Assembly: GCA_016933025.1 (NCBI GenBank)
Contig: JAFGBT010000014.1
Location: forward strand, 1 to 64,000
Direction of reading: 5' to 3'
Length of the DNA: 64,000 bases
Source of the DNA: Spirochaetota bacterium
Lineage (GTDB): Bacteria; Spirochaetota; UBA4802; UBA5550
In this document: piece after piece, positions 44,686 through 54,211 of the stretch
Layout: each line of letters starts with the position of its first letter
Numbering within the stretch: the stretch's first letter is position 1
Program-made: the position numbers and the translations under genes
Notes under the pieces: model-generated
The model's database searches: none
Told to the model about the DNA's origin: nothing
The model's input: the letters and a program-made list of their open reading frames with translations, nothing else

Positions 44686-45750
44686 ATGGTGATGGCGATG
44701 AACTTTATTCCAGCGGCAGCAGCGACCGTAATCGGGAGCTTCCCACACACAGAGGCCGGTGATGCCTGCGGTCTCGTGTTTGACTCGTTACCGGAGATAC
44801 CAGCGTGGCCGCAGCTGCCACAGCGGGACTTTCTCGAAGACATGAACGTCCAGTTCAGTAAGAGCCTTCCCTGTCTCTTTCTCGACCGGGAAAACAGGAA
44901 GGTTGGCTTTACCACTTCGGGCGACGTTGCTGCCGAGCTTGAGCGTTTTTACACCCAGGTCATTGCTGACGAGGTCGATTATTTCGGGCTCGACGGCGAA
45001 TACGCAGCCGGCTTCGGCTGTTTCATCGATGGAGCAAAAAGCGGGAAGGCGGACGGCGCACTGGCCCTCAAGGGCGAAACGACCGGCCCGCTGACTCTCG
45101 GACTCATGACCGATGTCGTCGACGGAAAGTACGCCCTGTACAAACCGGACCTGTTCGATGCGATTGTCAAGAACTGCGCCATGAACGCACGCTGGCAGGT
45201 GCGGAAGCTGCGGGAATGTTCAGACACGGCGATCGTTTTTTTCGACGAGCCGTCTCTTTCCGTGATCGGATCCGGATTCTATTCTATCGACAAGGCTCAG
45301 GTCGCCGACTCCTTCAGGGAAATCATACGGGGAATTCATAACGAAGGGGGACTCGCAGGCACACATTGCTGCGGCAACGCCGACTGGGACGAGCTCCTGG
45401 TTCTCGATCTTGACATCATCAATTTCGACGCCACCGATGAGATCGTCGTGGATAAATTTATCAACGCCCGGAACATTGTTCCGTATATCGAGCGTGGTAA
45501 ATGCATTGCCTGGGGGATCGTCCCAACACTGAAAGATAAGATCGAGCAGGCCTCGTTTGCCGAAGTTGAAAAGAATTTCCACTCGGTTGTGAAGCGGCTT
45601 GCAGCAAGGGGCCTCAAGGAGGCCGATATCCTCTCGCGGTCGATAGTCACACCGAGCTGCGGCACCGGCACACTGACCGTTCCGCTTGCCGAAAAAGTAA
45701 TGGCGATCCTGAAAGAGCTTTCGAGCAAATTGAGGGGTGGCAATACGTAA
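44686..45750 (+). CDS. Core MetE-like methyltransferase (cobalamin-independent methionine synthase C-terminal type)
   Basis: This 354-residue protein has the UROD/MetE-like TIM-barrel fold with zinc ligands conserved as in MetE: HCC (His227, Cys229) and PSCG (Cys325). DEPSL at 187-191 and the N-terminal ATVIGSFPHT also match. It lacks the N-terminal half of full MetE (about 750 residues), so it is a core-MetE type. Related proteins are thought to take methyl groups from methylcobamide proteins rather than from folate, but specificity cannot be read here. Three in-frame ATGs lie at 44686, 44692 and 44698; the third fits the conserved N-terminus. A strong terminator follows. Confidence 0.83.
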   Translation: MVMAMNFIPAAAATVIGSFPHTEAGDACGLVFDSLPEIPAWPQLPQRDFLEDMNVQFSKSLPCLFLDRENRKVGFTTSGDVAAELERFYTQVIADEVDYFGLDGEYAAGFGCFIDGAKSGKADGALALKGETTGPLTLGLMTDVVDGKYALYKPDLFDAIVKNCAMNARWQVRKLRECSDTAIVFFDEPSLSVIGSGFYSIDKAQVADSFREIIRGIHNEGGLAGTHCCGNADWDELLVLDLDIINFDATDEIVVDKFINARNIVPYIERGKCIAWGIVPTLKDKIEQASFAEVEKNFHSVVKRLAARGLKEADILSRSIVTPSCGTGTLTVPLAEKVMAILKELSSKLRGGNT

Positions 45751-45774
45751 AAATCTGAAGATATAATTCGGTTG

Positions 45775-45812
45775 AAAACCGGCTGCCCAAGTGACAGCCG
45801 GTTTTATTTTTT
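45775..45812 (+). terminator. Rho-independent terminator of the core MetE-like gene
   Basis: An 11-bp stem AAAACCGGCTG (45775-45785) with CAGCCGGTTTT (45795-45805) closes a 9-nt loop and is followed by ATTTTTT. It begins 24 bp past the stop codon. Its right arm overlaps the stop codon of the convergent STAS-like gene, so it may also affect that transcript. Confidence 0.88.
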
Positions 45813-46175
45813 GGATCGCTTGATGAAGGCCTTGGCATCCTCAATGTTGTGGAACACAGCCATCACATTGAACATCTCGGGATGCTCTAACATGATTTTT
45901 TGGAGAAAATCCTCGGTCATGACCATCACGAGGTAGCCCTTTGCCTTTTTCATAATTGAGAGCGATTTCATCAGTATCCCGATCGCCGGGTCGCTGATAT
46001 GTGTCACCTTTGAAGCGTCCATGATGAAGTCGGAGAATTCCGGCAGGTTTTTCTCGCCTAGATACGTATCATAGATAGCCGCGGCCGTATCCTTTTCGAC
46101 TTTGCTGACCTTCAGGTTGAATAGAAGTATATCTTCCTCGGGAAGGTAGGTGTACGAGTATAAGGTGTTTTCCAT
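45804..46175 (-). CDS. STAS-like (anti-sigma-factor antagonist-like) protein
   Basis: This protein of about 123 residues has alternating strands and helices in the STAS pattern: ILLFNLKVSKVEKDTA, DFIMDASKVTHISDPAIGILMKSL with the typical Asp-Ala-Ser/Ser-xx-Ile/Leu block, then GYLVMVMTED and a C-terminal FHNIEDAKAFI. The start ATG 46175 is chosen for its GGAGGT; a longer version from 46271 lacks support. STAS proteins usually act in partner switching with a serine kinase, which is not encoded nearby. The phosphorylatable Ser may be in VTHIS. Confidence 0.7.
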   Translation of the reverse strand: MENTLYSYTYLPEEDILLFNLKVSKVEKDTAAAIYDTYLGEKNLPEFSDFIMDASKVTHISDPAIGILMKSLSIMKKAKGYLVMVMTEDFLQKIMLEHPEMFNVMAVFHNIEDAKAFIKRSKK

Positions 46176-46310
46176 GCCCCGGGTGACCTCCTGCCTGTTA
46201 ATGGTTACGATATACATTAACAATAGAAAGTCAAATAAATAATTGGATACGCCGACCGTTTTTTCCGGCAACTGCGGATGCCGTGATCCACTATAAGAAG
46301 CAACAGCGCA

Positions 46311-48128
46311 TCAGTGTTGTTGAAGCCCGTCGTAGATGCTGATGAACCGGTCGACACAATCGCTGAAATACCGTATGGCGCTCTCTACCGGCTCCGGAAC
46401 TGACATGTCAACACCGGCCTCGCGAAGCTCGTCGAGGGGGAAGCGTGATCCGCCGAGTCTGAGGAATGCGAGATACGCGTTGCGCGCCGGATCTCCTTTC
46501 TCGAGCACATTCCTGGCAAGAGAGATGGCCGCAGATATTCCGGTCGCGTACTTGTACACGTAAAAGGGTGAATAGAAATGCGGGATTCTGAGGCATTCAA
46601 GGGTCAGCTCATCGTCTATCGTCATAGTCCCGCCGAAATACGTTTGTAACAGTCCCCGGTAGATTCGCCGCAGCTCTTCCAGGGTCAGCGGCCTGTTCTC
46701 CTCGACGTGGCGGTGCGACAGCTTCTCAAATTCAGCGAACATGCACTGGCGGAAGAGGGTTCCCCGGATATTGTCGATTTCCCTGTTTAATATGTAGGCC
46801 GTCATGGCGGCGTCATCTTTATAACGGAAGAGAAGGTGGTGGCTCAACAGGAATTCGTTGAAGGTCGACGCGACTTCAGCGACGAAGATCGTGTAGTCGT
46901 GGTATACGTACGGCTGGTGCCGGTTGGAATACCAGGAATGCATGGAGTGGCCCGCCTCGTGGATGAGGGTATACAGGCTGTTGATGTTATCGTCACGGTA
47001 GTTCAGCAGAATATAGGGGGGCGAATCGTAGCACCCGGACGAGTAGGCGCCGCTCCGTTTCCCGCGGTTTTCGTAGCGGTCGACCCAGCCGCTTAACAGG
47101 CCCTTCGCGAGCGTACCGGTATATTCCGGACCGAGAGGCGCACAGGCGGCGACGCTGGTATCGACCGCCTCTTCGTAGCTCATGGAAAAGGGGATAGTGC
47201 CGATCATCGGCACGTAGGTGTCATATATGTGCAGCTCCTCAAGGCAAAGCGCCTTTTTGCGGAAGTCGAGATATCTGAAGAGCGGGGAGAGGTTTTTCCG
47301 TACCGTATCGATCAGGTTATCGTACACCTCGTCGCTGATATCGTCGGAAAAGAGAGATGCGCGGCGGCAGTTCTCAAACCTCCGGACCCGGCTGTAGAAA
47401 CAGTCCCTTTTATTTGAATAATGGAGCGCGGCTGCGATGGTGTTCTTGTGGCTGTCATAGGAGCGATAATACTGGAAGAACGCCTTTTCTCTGATCCCGC
47501 GGTCCCTGTTCTGTAAAAACGTTATGAAATTTCCGTGCGAAAGCTCCACTTCCTTTCCGGTTTCATCGGTCAGGGAGCCGAAGGTAATGTCGGCATTGTC
47601 AAGCTGGCTGAATATTTCAGAGGCTGCATGGCTCATTTCGCCTGACATGGCGATTATCTGCTCAATTTCGGGAGACAGGGTATGGGGCCTGTACCTCAGT
47701 ATTTTTTCGAGATAAAACCGGTATTCCGCCAGGCCAGGATCACGCAGAAAGACGTCCATAATACTCGCCGGTATCGACTGGATCTCAGGCGTGATGAAGC
47801 TGGACAGCTCGGATGAACGGGTGTAGAGATTGAGGGCGCGCTGGTGGAACCCGAGATACCGCTGGTTCGACTTGTCCTCGTCACTTTTCAGGTGGGCGTA
47901 GGTGAAGAGCTTTTCCAGATTACGGGAGAGCCCGAGGTCGAATTCTATCGCTTCTTTAAAAACGGAAATCGATTCGGCAAGGCGCCCGCGATACGAATCA
48001 TAGCGCGGCATTTCCTTCTCGATCTCCGCGAACAGCAATTCCCATTTTTCATCCGACTGGAACAACGGCGAGAGGTCCCACTGGTGGTTCTCCGGAATGT
48101 TCTGTCGATCGGGTATCGTCAGAGTCAT
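46311..48128 (-). CDS. pepF: Oligoendopeptidase F (M3 family zinc peptidase)
   Basis: This 605-residue cytoplasmic metallopeptidase degrades short peptides. The zinc motif is HEAGH (390-394) in LIHEAGHSMHSWY, and the third ligand is probably in the following VAEVASTFNEF segment. The N-terminal helical region and the ending AGVDMSVPEPV match PepF. It starts 6 bp after the ComFB-domain gene, itself 9 bp from lon, which suggests a proteolysis-related operon (lon, ComFB protein, pepF). Confidence 0.94.
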   Translation of the reverse strand: MTLTIPDRQNIPENHQWDLSPLFQSDEKWELLFAEIEKEMPRYDSYRGRLAESISVFKEAIEFDLGLSRNLEKLFTYAHLKSDEDKSNQRYLGFHQRALNLYTRSSELSSFITPEIQSIPASIMDVFLRDPGLAEYRFYLEKILRYRPHTLSPEIEQIIAMSGEMSHAASEIFSQLDNADITFGSLTDETGKEVELSHGNFITFLQNRDRGIREKAFFQYYRSYDSHKNTIAAALHYSNKRDCFYSRVRRFENCRRASLFSDDISDEVYDNLIDTVRKNLSPLFRYLDFRKKALCLEELHIYDTYVPMIGTIPFSMSYEEAVDTSVAACAPLGPEYTGTLAKGLLSGWVDRYENRGKRSGAYSSGCYDSPPYILLNYRDDNINSLYTLIHEAGHSMHSWYSNRHQPYVYHDYTIFVAEVASTFNEFLLSHHLLFRYKDDAAMTAYILNREIDNIRGTLFRQCMFAEFEKLSHRHVEENRPLTLEELRRIYRGLLQTYFGGTMTIDDELTLECLRIPHFYSPFYVYKYATGISAAISLARNVLEKGDPARNAYLAFLRLGGSRFPLDELREAGVDMSVPEPVESAIRYFSDCVDRFISIYDGLQQH

Positions 48129-48134
48129 ACTGCG

Positions 48135-48815
48135 TTACTGCTGTGAGGGTGGGTCGGCCGCAAAGGAGGCCTGCGCCTTTAACAGCACCGTGGGAATGAA
48201 ATGGGTCTTCCCGAAATCGGCGGACTTGATGATGTCAACGGCAATAATTATCGACTGCTCGGGGCAGTCGGGGTGCCTGAACCTGATTGTGAAGTTGACC
48301 TGAGGGCCCTTCCCTATCTTTTTTTCGTCGTATTTTGGCCAGAAATGAAAATGGCCCTTGCTGGTCAGATTGGTTGTATAAGGGTTTTTCCAGCTGGGGT
48401 CCTCCATGGCGGCCTGCTTCCCGTCGTAGAGCAGGGTGACTTCAACGTCGGCGATCACGGAGAGCGTTGATTCTTCAAGCACCTGTCCCACAATATGCGG
48501 CAGGTAAGTCGCTTTCTCCGGTATGACTATTTCCTTTACAGAATCGGGGGGCTCCCTTCGGTTGAGAATTATTTCTATTGCTTCGTAAATGAGGAGAAGT
48601 ATGTCGACGCGCTGCTGTACCTGGTAATGGGAATCGAGCGTACCGTATAACAGACCGCGCTCGCTGGTGACGTATTTGGGAGGAACGCGGTTCAGGACGT
48701 ACGCAATAATATCCGCTCTGGCATTATCCGTGATTTTTTTGTTCTCTTCCTTTTTGAGCACTTCATCAAGGGTATTGATGACTATGTCCTGCATCAAATT
48801 TGTTACCGGCATCAT
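48135..48815 (-). CDS. ComFB-domain protein
   Basis: This 226-residue protein has at residues 1 to about 90 the late-competence ComFB domain (VTNLMQDIVINTLDEVL, ADIIAYVLNRVPPKYVTSERG). The C-terminal part (about 120-226) is beta-rich and may be a separate domain: VTLLYDGKQAAMEDPSW, GPQVNFTIRFRHPDC. ComFB proteins have recently been reported to bind cyclic dinucleotides, from memory of the literature; binding here is untested. It sits tightly between lon and pepF. GGGGGT precedes the ATG. Confidence 0.78.
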   Translation of the reverse strand: MMPVTNLMQDIVINTLDEVLKKEENKKITDNARADIIAYVLNRVPPKYVTSERGLLYGTLDSHYQVQQRVDILLLIYEAIEIILNRREPPDSVKEIVIPEKATYLPHIVGQVLEESTLSVIADVEVTLLYDGKQAAMEDPSWKNPYTTNLTSKGHFHFWPKYDEKKIGKGPQVNFTIRFRHPDCPEQSIIIAVDIIKSADFGKTHFIPTVLLKAQASFAADPPSQQ

Positions 48816-48824
48816 GAACCCCCG

Positions 48825-51266
48825 CTATTTGCGTGCTTTTTTTGTTTTCCGCGCATTAGGTTTGAACGCTATGGTGATGACGTCTTCCACCTGGTCGACG
48901 AGATGGAAATTGAGCCCTTTCTTGATATAGTCGGGAATATCGTCAAGGTCTTTCCGGTTATCCCGGGGTATGATGATTTCCTTCAGGTTTGCTTTTTTGG
49001 CGGCGATAATTTTTTCCTTGATTCCGCCGACCGGGAAGACCCTTCCGGTGAGAGTGAGTTCCCCGGTCATGGCGAGGCCCGGCCGTATCTTTTTGTTCGT
49101 GGCCATGGAATAGAGCGAGGTCGCCATGGTGATGCCGGCGGAAGGACCGTCTTTCGGGGTAGCCCCGGCCGGCACGTGGATATGGATGATATTGTTGTTG
49201 AAAATTTTTGATTCTTCATTACGGTCTTTTAAGAGGTGCTGCACGTAGCTGTAGGCGATATTGGCGGATTCGCTCATGACCTCGCCCAGCTGCCCGGTCA
49301 GCTTGAGGCCGCCGCCCTTTCTGTTTATGATGCCGATTGACTCAATGACCAGCGGGGCCCCGCCGAAGGGGGTCCAGGCGAGCCCTATGGCAAGGCCGGA
49401 CCGGGTGATCCGGATGAGCGATTCGTCGGCGAAAAGCTCAGTGCCCAGGTACTCCCGTATCGTCTTGAGTCCCAGAGGCCCGGATGGCAGCCTGCGGCTC
49501 TTTGCCACGGCGGTAGCAGTCTTGCGGCATATCTTCTCTATCTGGCGTTCCAGGTTTCTCACGCCGGCCTCGCGCGCGTAGTTGTTTATGATGTGCATAA
49601 AGCCTTTCTTGTCGATTCTGATGCTGTTCTTCTTGAGTCCGTGTTGTTCGAGCTGTTTCGGCAGGAGATAGCGCCTGGCAATCTCGTATTTCTCGTTCGC
49701 GATATATCCGGAGAGGCGGATGATCTCCATCCGGTCGGCCAGTACCTGTGGTATGGTGTCGATCGTGTTCGCGGTCGTTATGAAAAGGACATCGGACAGG
49801 TTGAAGGGAGCGTCCACGTAATAGTCCCGGAACTCCGCGTTCTGCTCCGGGTCCAGCACTTCCAGCAGGGCAGAGGCCGGGTCGCCCTGGAAGCTTTGCC
49901 CGAGCTTGTCGATCTCGTCGAGCATGAATACCGGATTGCGGTATTTGCATATTTTAAGGCCCTGGATTATTTTTCCCGGCATTGCCCCGACGTAGGTGCG
50001 CCGGTGGCCCTTGATCTCGGCTTCGTCACGCATGCCGCCGAGCGAAATTCGAAAAAATTTCCTGTTGAGGGCGCGGGCGATCGATTTTCCGAGAGAGGTC
50101 TTGCCCACTCCGGGCGGGCCCACAAGGCAGATGATGGAGCCCTTGCCGGCCGGCTTGAGCTTCTTGACCGCGAGGAACTCAAGTATCCTTTTTTTTACGT
50201 CCTCAAGGCCGTAGTGGTCACGGTCCAGGATTTTTTCAGCCTTGTTAATATCAATGGAATCGACGGTTTTTCTGTTCCACGGCAGGGACAGGACCGTGTC
50301 AACGTAATTTTTCGTAACGGCGTATTCGGATGATGAACTGTCCATCATCATGATCTTGCCGATCTCTTCCTCAATTTTTTCCCTGATCTCCCCTTCAAGC
50401 TGGAGATCGTCGATTTTTTTCCGGAAATCCTTCAACTCACGCGACCGTTCGTCGTCTTCGATACCCAGCTCGTTTTTGATTGCCTTGAGCTGTTCCCTCA
50501 GGAAAAAATCCCGCTGCTGCTTGTCGATTTTTTCATTGATATTCCCCTGAATTCGCTTCTGGACTGAGAGAACCTCAATTTCCTTGTGTAATAAGCGGAG
50601 TACCTTCTGGAGTCTCTTCTTGACGCTCAGAGTCTCGAGGATGGTCTGGTACTCGGTTTTTTCCAGGTTCAGTATCGAGGTAACAAAATCGGCTATTTTA
50701 CCCGGTTCGTCAACGTTCAGCATGGTGAGCTTCATTTCCTCGGTGAACAGGGGATTGTTGTCTGTCAGCAGCTTCAGTTTGCTCAGTACCTCTCGGGTGA
50801 GCGCCTTGAACTCGATGCTTTTTTTGTCTGCAGCGACGTCGGTGATATATTCCACCTCGGCGGCTATGTACGGTTCGTCGGCGATAATCCGCTTGACGCG
50901 GAAGCGTTTGATGCTGTTGATGAGAACATTCAGGCCGCCGTCCGGCAGGTTGATGCGCTTCAGAATTTTCGCCGCGGTGCCGAATGAGTAAAGATCATGC
51001 GAAGTGATCTCGTCTTTATTGTCGTCCTTTATCAGTACAAGACCGATGGTGTGGGTGTCGTGGATGACCTTGTCGATGACGTCGGTGAATCGCCCGTTTG
51101 ACACGATAAGAGGCGTGATGATACCCGGGAAAATGGGACGATACCGTATCGGGATGATGTAGAGCTTTGTCGGAAGCACCTGGTCAATCGAGATCAGATC
51201 ACTCTCGAGGAGATCGGTGTCGATTGTCAGATCGCTTTTGTCTAATATTATGTCGTCAATATCCAT
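48825..51266 (-). CDS. lon: ATP-dependent Lon protease
   Basis: This 813-residue AAA+ serine protease has the N-terminal substrate domain LYIIPIRYRPIFPGI, coiled region, Walker A GPPGVGKTS near 385, Walker B FMLDEIDKL and the Ser-Lys catalytic dyad in KDGPSAGITMATS near 707 and in KIIAAKKANLKE. It degrades damaged and regulatory proteins in the cytoplasm. The basic C-terminal tail KPNARKTKKARK is an extension. First gene of the lon-ComFB-pepF set; divergent from the adenylate cyclase gene. Confidence 0.97.
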   Translation of the reverse strand: MDIDDIILDKSDLTIDTDLLESDLISIDQVLPTKLYIIPIRYRPIFPGIITPLIVSNGRFTDVIDKVIHDTHTIGLVLIKDDNKDEITSHDLYSFGTAAKILKRINLPDGGLNVLINSIKRFRVKRIIADEPYIAAEVEYITDVAADKKSIEFKALTREVLSKLKLLTDNNPLFTEEMKLTMLNVDEPGKIADFVTSILNLEKTEYQTILETLSVKKRLQKVLRLLHKEIEVLSVQKRIQGNINEKIDKQQRDFFLREQLKAIKNELGIEDDERSRELKDFRKKIDDLQLEGEIREKIEEEIGKIMMMDSSSSEYAVTKNYVDTVLSLPWNRKTVDSIDINKAEKILDRDHYGLEDVKKRILEFLAVKKLKPAGKGSIICLVGPPGVGKTSLGKSIARALNRKFFRISLGGMRDEAEIKGHRRTYVGAMPGKIIQGLKICKYRNPVFMLDEIDKLGQSFQGDPASALLEVLDPEQNAEFRDYYVDAPFNLSDVLFITTANTIDTIPQVLADRMEIIRLSGYIANEKYEIARRYLLPKQLEQHGLKKNSIRIDKKGFMHIINNYAREAGVRNLERQIEKICRKTATAVAKSRRLPSGPLGLKTIREYLGTELFADESLIRITRSGLAIGLAWTPFGGAPLVIESIGIINRKGGGLKLTGQLGEVMSESANIAYSYVQHLLKDRNEESKIFNNNIIHIHVPAGATPKDGPSAGITMATSLYSMATNKKIRPGLAMTGELTLTGRVFPVGGIKEKIIAAKKANLKEIIIPRDNRKDLDDIPDYIKKGLNFHLVDQVEDVITIAFKPNARKTKKARK

Positions 51267-51477
51267 GATGCTCCTGTGTTCGAAGAAAGCCGATGGCCTG
51301 TCACTATTTGAAGTTCAAGTGCCTATTTTAGTTGCATTTTAACTGACAGTGATAAGATATATCTCCTGATTAACTTTAATTAAATCAGCGATATTTGTCA
51401 ATTTTAAAGTATTAATTTTACAATTTTTGGCGCGTGTAATAAAATTACCCGGCCAGTCGGATGAAGCGGAACGAGAA

Positions 51478-54210
51478 ATGTCATTCATTGAAGAAATACA
51501 TAAAAACAAGGAATTATTTTTCCGGTTCAACGACTTAAAGTATAAGCGCTTTCAGCAGCTTATCGGTACACCCAATATCCGAAGGGTCGTCAATTCCATC
51601 CCGATACTCTTGAGCACAAATAACAAGCGGCTTCCCGGATTTATCGAGGGGGATGTTCCCTGCGGGATAGAAAATTTCAAGCCGGATGTCGACGCGAAGA
51701 AATATCTGCAGGGGCGGTTTTATGTCAGGAACATAGAGATCCGGGATGAAAATCCGTTCGTGAAGATGATGGCGGTCATGGGAAGCGTCGGCACCATCGC
51801 ATACACCAGGGATTCGGATTTTGATTACTGGGTTTGTATCGACCGGCGAAGCGTTGCGCCTGAAAAGCTGGCGAACTTCGAGAAAAAGGTAGAGGCCGTG
51901 CAGAGCTGGGCAATGGCCGAGATCAACATTGAGGTCCATATATTCATTAACGATATCACGAACATAAAGAATAACATTTTCGCCGAAAGCAATGAAGAGG
52001 CCTTCGGATCGGTGATCGGGGCCGTACTGAAGGACGAGTTTTTCCGGAGTTCGATCATCATTGCCGGCAAAATACCTTTTTGGTGGGTGCTTCCCCGCTT
52101 TGTCCGAGACGTCGAATACGATAAACTCTACGCCCAGGTTCCCGCAGAGGATCGAGAAAAATATTTTGTCGACCTCGGGAATCTTTTCGAGATCTCCAAA
52201 GAGGACTTCATCGGAGCCGCCCTATTTCTGATAATCAAGTCGCTTGGTAACCCTTTCAAGTCAATTATAAAGCTGGGGCTCCTAGAAAAATATCTATTTG
52301 ACCCTGAATCCTCGCCGCTCCTCTGCCAGAAGATAAAGTCAAGCATATTGCGCGGGAATATGGAGAACAGGATCGTCGATTCGTATATACTTATGTTCGA
52401 AGAGGTCTACAATTATTACGAATCGACCGTCGCAGACCAGACCATCCTCAAAATTTTACGCCAGAACCTTTACCTGAAAATAAATCCACAGCTCTCGCGT
52501 TATCTCGGGGTGAAAGACCGCGAGAACCTTCCCTATAAAGTCCTGGTCATGTTCAAGTACGTGAAGGACTGGGGGTGGACCGGCAAGGAAATACTCGCCC
52601 TTGATAACTTCGAGAGCTGGGATTATAAGCGCACCATGGTGTTCTGGAACATGGTTAAGAAATTCATGCTGTTGAGCTATCAGAAAATTGCGGTCCAGCT
52701 GCCGGAGCTGAAGATACAGGAGAACATTTCAGAATCCGACTTCAAGCTTCTGAGCAGAAAAATCAAATCCCATTTCGCATATGAAGAGAACAAGATAGAC
52801 CATTACATTACCTTCAAGGACGCACCCTATGAATCTATGATCTATATCGAGCCGGCGGCGGGAAGGGGAATCGGCGATGAAGAGTGGAGCCTTCTGAAAA
52901 AGAGCAAAGGGGTAGACGATAAGGCAAAGCCCACGGTGCTCAGAACGGAGAAGGGCCTGGTGAAGCTCCTGGCCTGGACGGCCATCAACCAGATTTTCAA
53001 TCCGAAGTTCAGCCGGCTCAAGGTACAGAGCGGATACAGCCGCGTTACTCAGAACACCGTGGTCGATCTCATCAGCCGCATATCGGCTCTGTTTTCCGGG
53101 ACCCTGTCGAAATTGAAAAACGAGCACTACCTCGGCCCGGCCTTTAACATGGTCAACATCATCATAATTAATTTCGGGATTGAGAATGCCGATACCATAC
53201 AGACCATTCATCATATATACGAGACCAGCTGGGGCGAATCGTATATTGATCAATACGCATCGGCGGACGATCTCGTGGCGATTCTGGAAAAGATCGTACG
53301 GGAGGGAATCATAGCGAACCAGAATTTCGACGAATATTGCGTCATCGTTTCCCCGGAACCTTTCAAGAAGCATTACCGTGACATTGAGCAGATGTTCCGG
53401 GAAGGCTATGATTTTATCCTGCGAAAGGACTGGCGGTTTTCGCACCGCTTCGTGGCGAGGCTCAGCCGGAAGTTCGTCACGGTTACGAGAGACGAGGACA
53501 GGGTATATGTCGATTGCGACGCCGACGCGGTCAAGACCCTGATGCGGATTTCACTGAATCCGCGTCCCTATATTGCCTATTCCTTCTTTTGCTCGGACCC
53601 GCGCCTCCAGATTCTCGATTCGATATACAAGACAAGGAAGAAAAATTCCATCACCGCCGTGTATGAAGAGAGCGGGGAGTATGTGCTGCTCTATGTGATC
53701 AATGAGCGCGATAATATCTTCACGTTCATCAAGCCAAAACAGGTGAGAGAAGACGCGATCATATATGCCATGGATTTTTGTCAAAACGTCATTGAGATTG
53801 TCAACAACTATGAAGGACTTACCCGCATCAATAAGCAGATCCAGCTTTTTCAGCTTACCGTAGACCGGTTCGGCAAGTTTGCTTTTGAAAACAAGAGCCA
53901 GTGGGCTGAAGAGCTGTTTCTGGTTAAATACCGGGCAAAAAAGGCGATACACGCCAGGATAGCGAAATATAAAACTGCTGAGCCGCTCTATGCCATATCC
54001 GCCGGCCGGGAGTCGGGTTCCTCGTATGTGCCTCTTAAAGATGTGCCGGCGCAGGTTGAGGAACTGGTGCACTCAGACGCTTCGATATGCGGCATGGTTC
54101 ATGCAATCGAGTTCGCTGACATGAAGGAGAACGACATTCAGCTCGGTTCAACGCCTTATTTTTTTGAAAAGTACCGGATGGAGCTCGTGTTCGACAGGTT
54201 CAGAAGATAA
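51478..54210 (+). CDS. cyaA: Class I adenylate cyclase-like protein
   Basis: This protein of about 910 residues resembles enterobacterial CyaA (class I adenylate cyclase, ATP to cAMP). The N-terminal catalytic domain has LPGFIEGDVPCGI, the nucleotidyltransferase motif GSVGTIAYTRDSDFDYWVC with two Asp, VHIFINDI, LKDEFFRSSIIIAGKIPFWW and LGNLFEISKEDFIGAALF, all aligned with E. coli CyaA. The rest may be regulatory. ATG 51478 is chosen because it aligns with the E. coli N-terminus and follows GGAACGAG; a TTG at 51427 has no site. Class I enzymes are best known in Gammaproteobacteria, so occurrence in a spirochaete is unusual. No Crp-like gene lies in the window. Confidence 0.87.
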   Translation: MSFIEEIHKNKELFFRFNDLKYKRFQQLIGTPNIRRVVNSIPILLSTNNKRLPGFIEGDVPCGIENFKPDVDAKKYLQGRFYVRNIEIRDENPFVKMMAVMGSVGTIAYTRDSDFDYWVCIDRRSVAPEKLANFEKKVEAVQSWAMAEINIEVHIFINDITNIKNNIFAESNEEAFGSVIGAVLKDEFFRSSIIIAGKIPFWWVLPRFVRDVEYDKLYAQVPAEDREKYFVDLGNLFEISKEDFIGAALFLIIKSLGNPFKSIIKLGLLEKYLFDPESSPLLCQKIKSSILRGNMENRIVDSYILMFEEVYNYYESTVADQTILKILRQNLYLKINPQLSRYLGVKDRENLPYKVLVMFKYVKDWGWTGKEILALDNFESWDYKRTMVFWNMVKKFMLLSYQKIAVQLPELKIQENISESDFKLLSRKIKSHFAYEENKIDHYITFKDAPYESMIYIEPAAGRGIGDEEWSLLKKSKGVDDKAKPTVLRTEKGLVKLLAWTAINQIFNPKFSRLKVQSGYSRVTQNTVVDLISRISALFSGTLSKLKNEHYLGPAFNMVNIIIINFGIENADTIQTIHHIYETSWGESYIDQYASADDLVAILEKIVREGIIANQNFDEYCVIVSPEPFKKHYRDIEQMFREGYDFILRKDWRFSHRFVARLSRKFVTVTRDEDRVYVDCDADAVKTLMRISLNPRPYIAYSFFCSDPRLQILDSIYKTRKKNSITAVYEESGEYVLLYVINERDNIFTFIKPKQVREDAIIYAMDFCQNVIEIVNNYEGLTRINKQIQLFQLTVDRFGKFAFENKSQWAEELFLVKYRAKKAIHARIAKYKTAEPLYAISAGRESGSSYVPLKDVPAQVEELVHSDASICGMVHAIEFADMKENDIQLGSTPYFFEKYRMELVFDRFRR

Positions 54211-54211
54211 A

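Noticed and set aside
51427-51477. TTG start extending the adenylate cyclase by 17 residues
   Set aside because: No ribosome binding site precedes it, and the ATG at 51478 aligns with the E. coli CyaA N-terminus.
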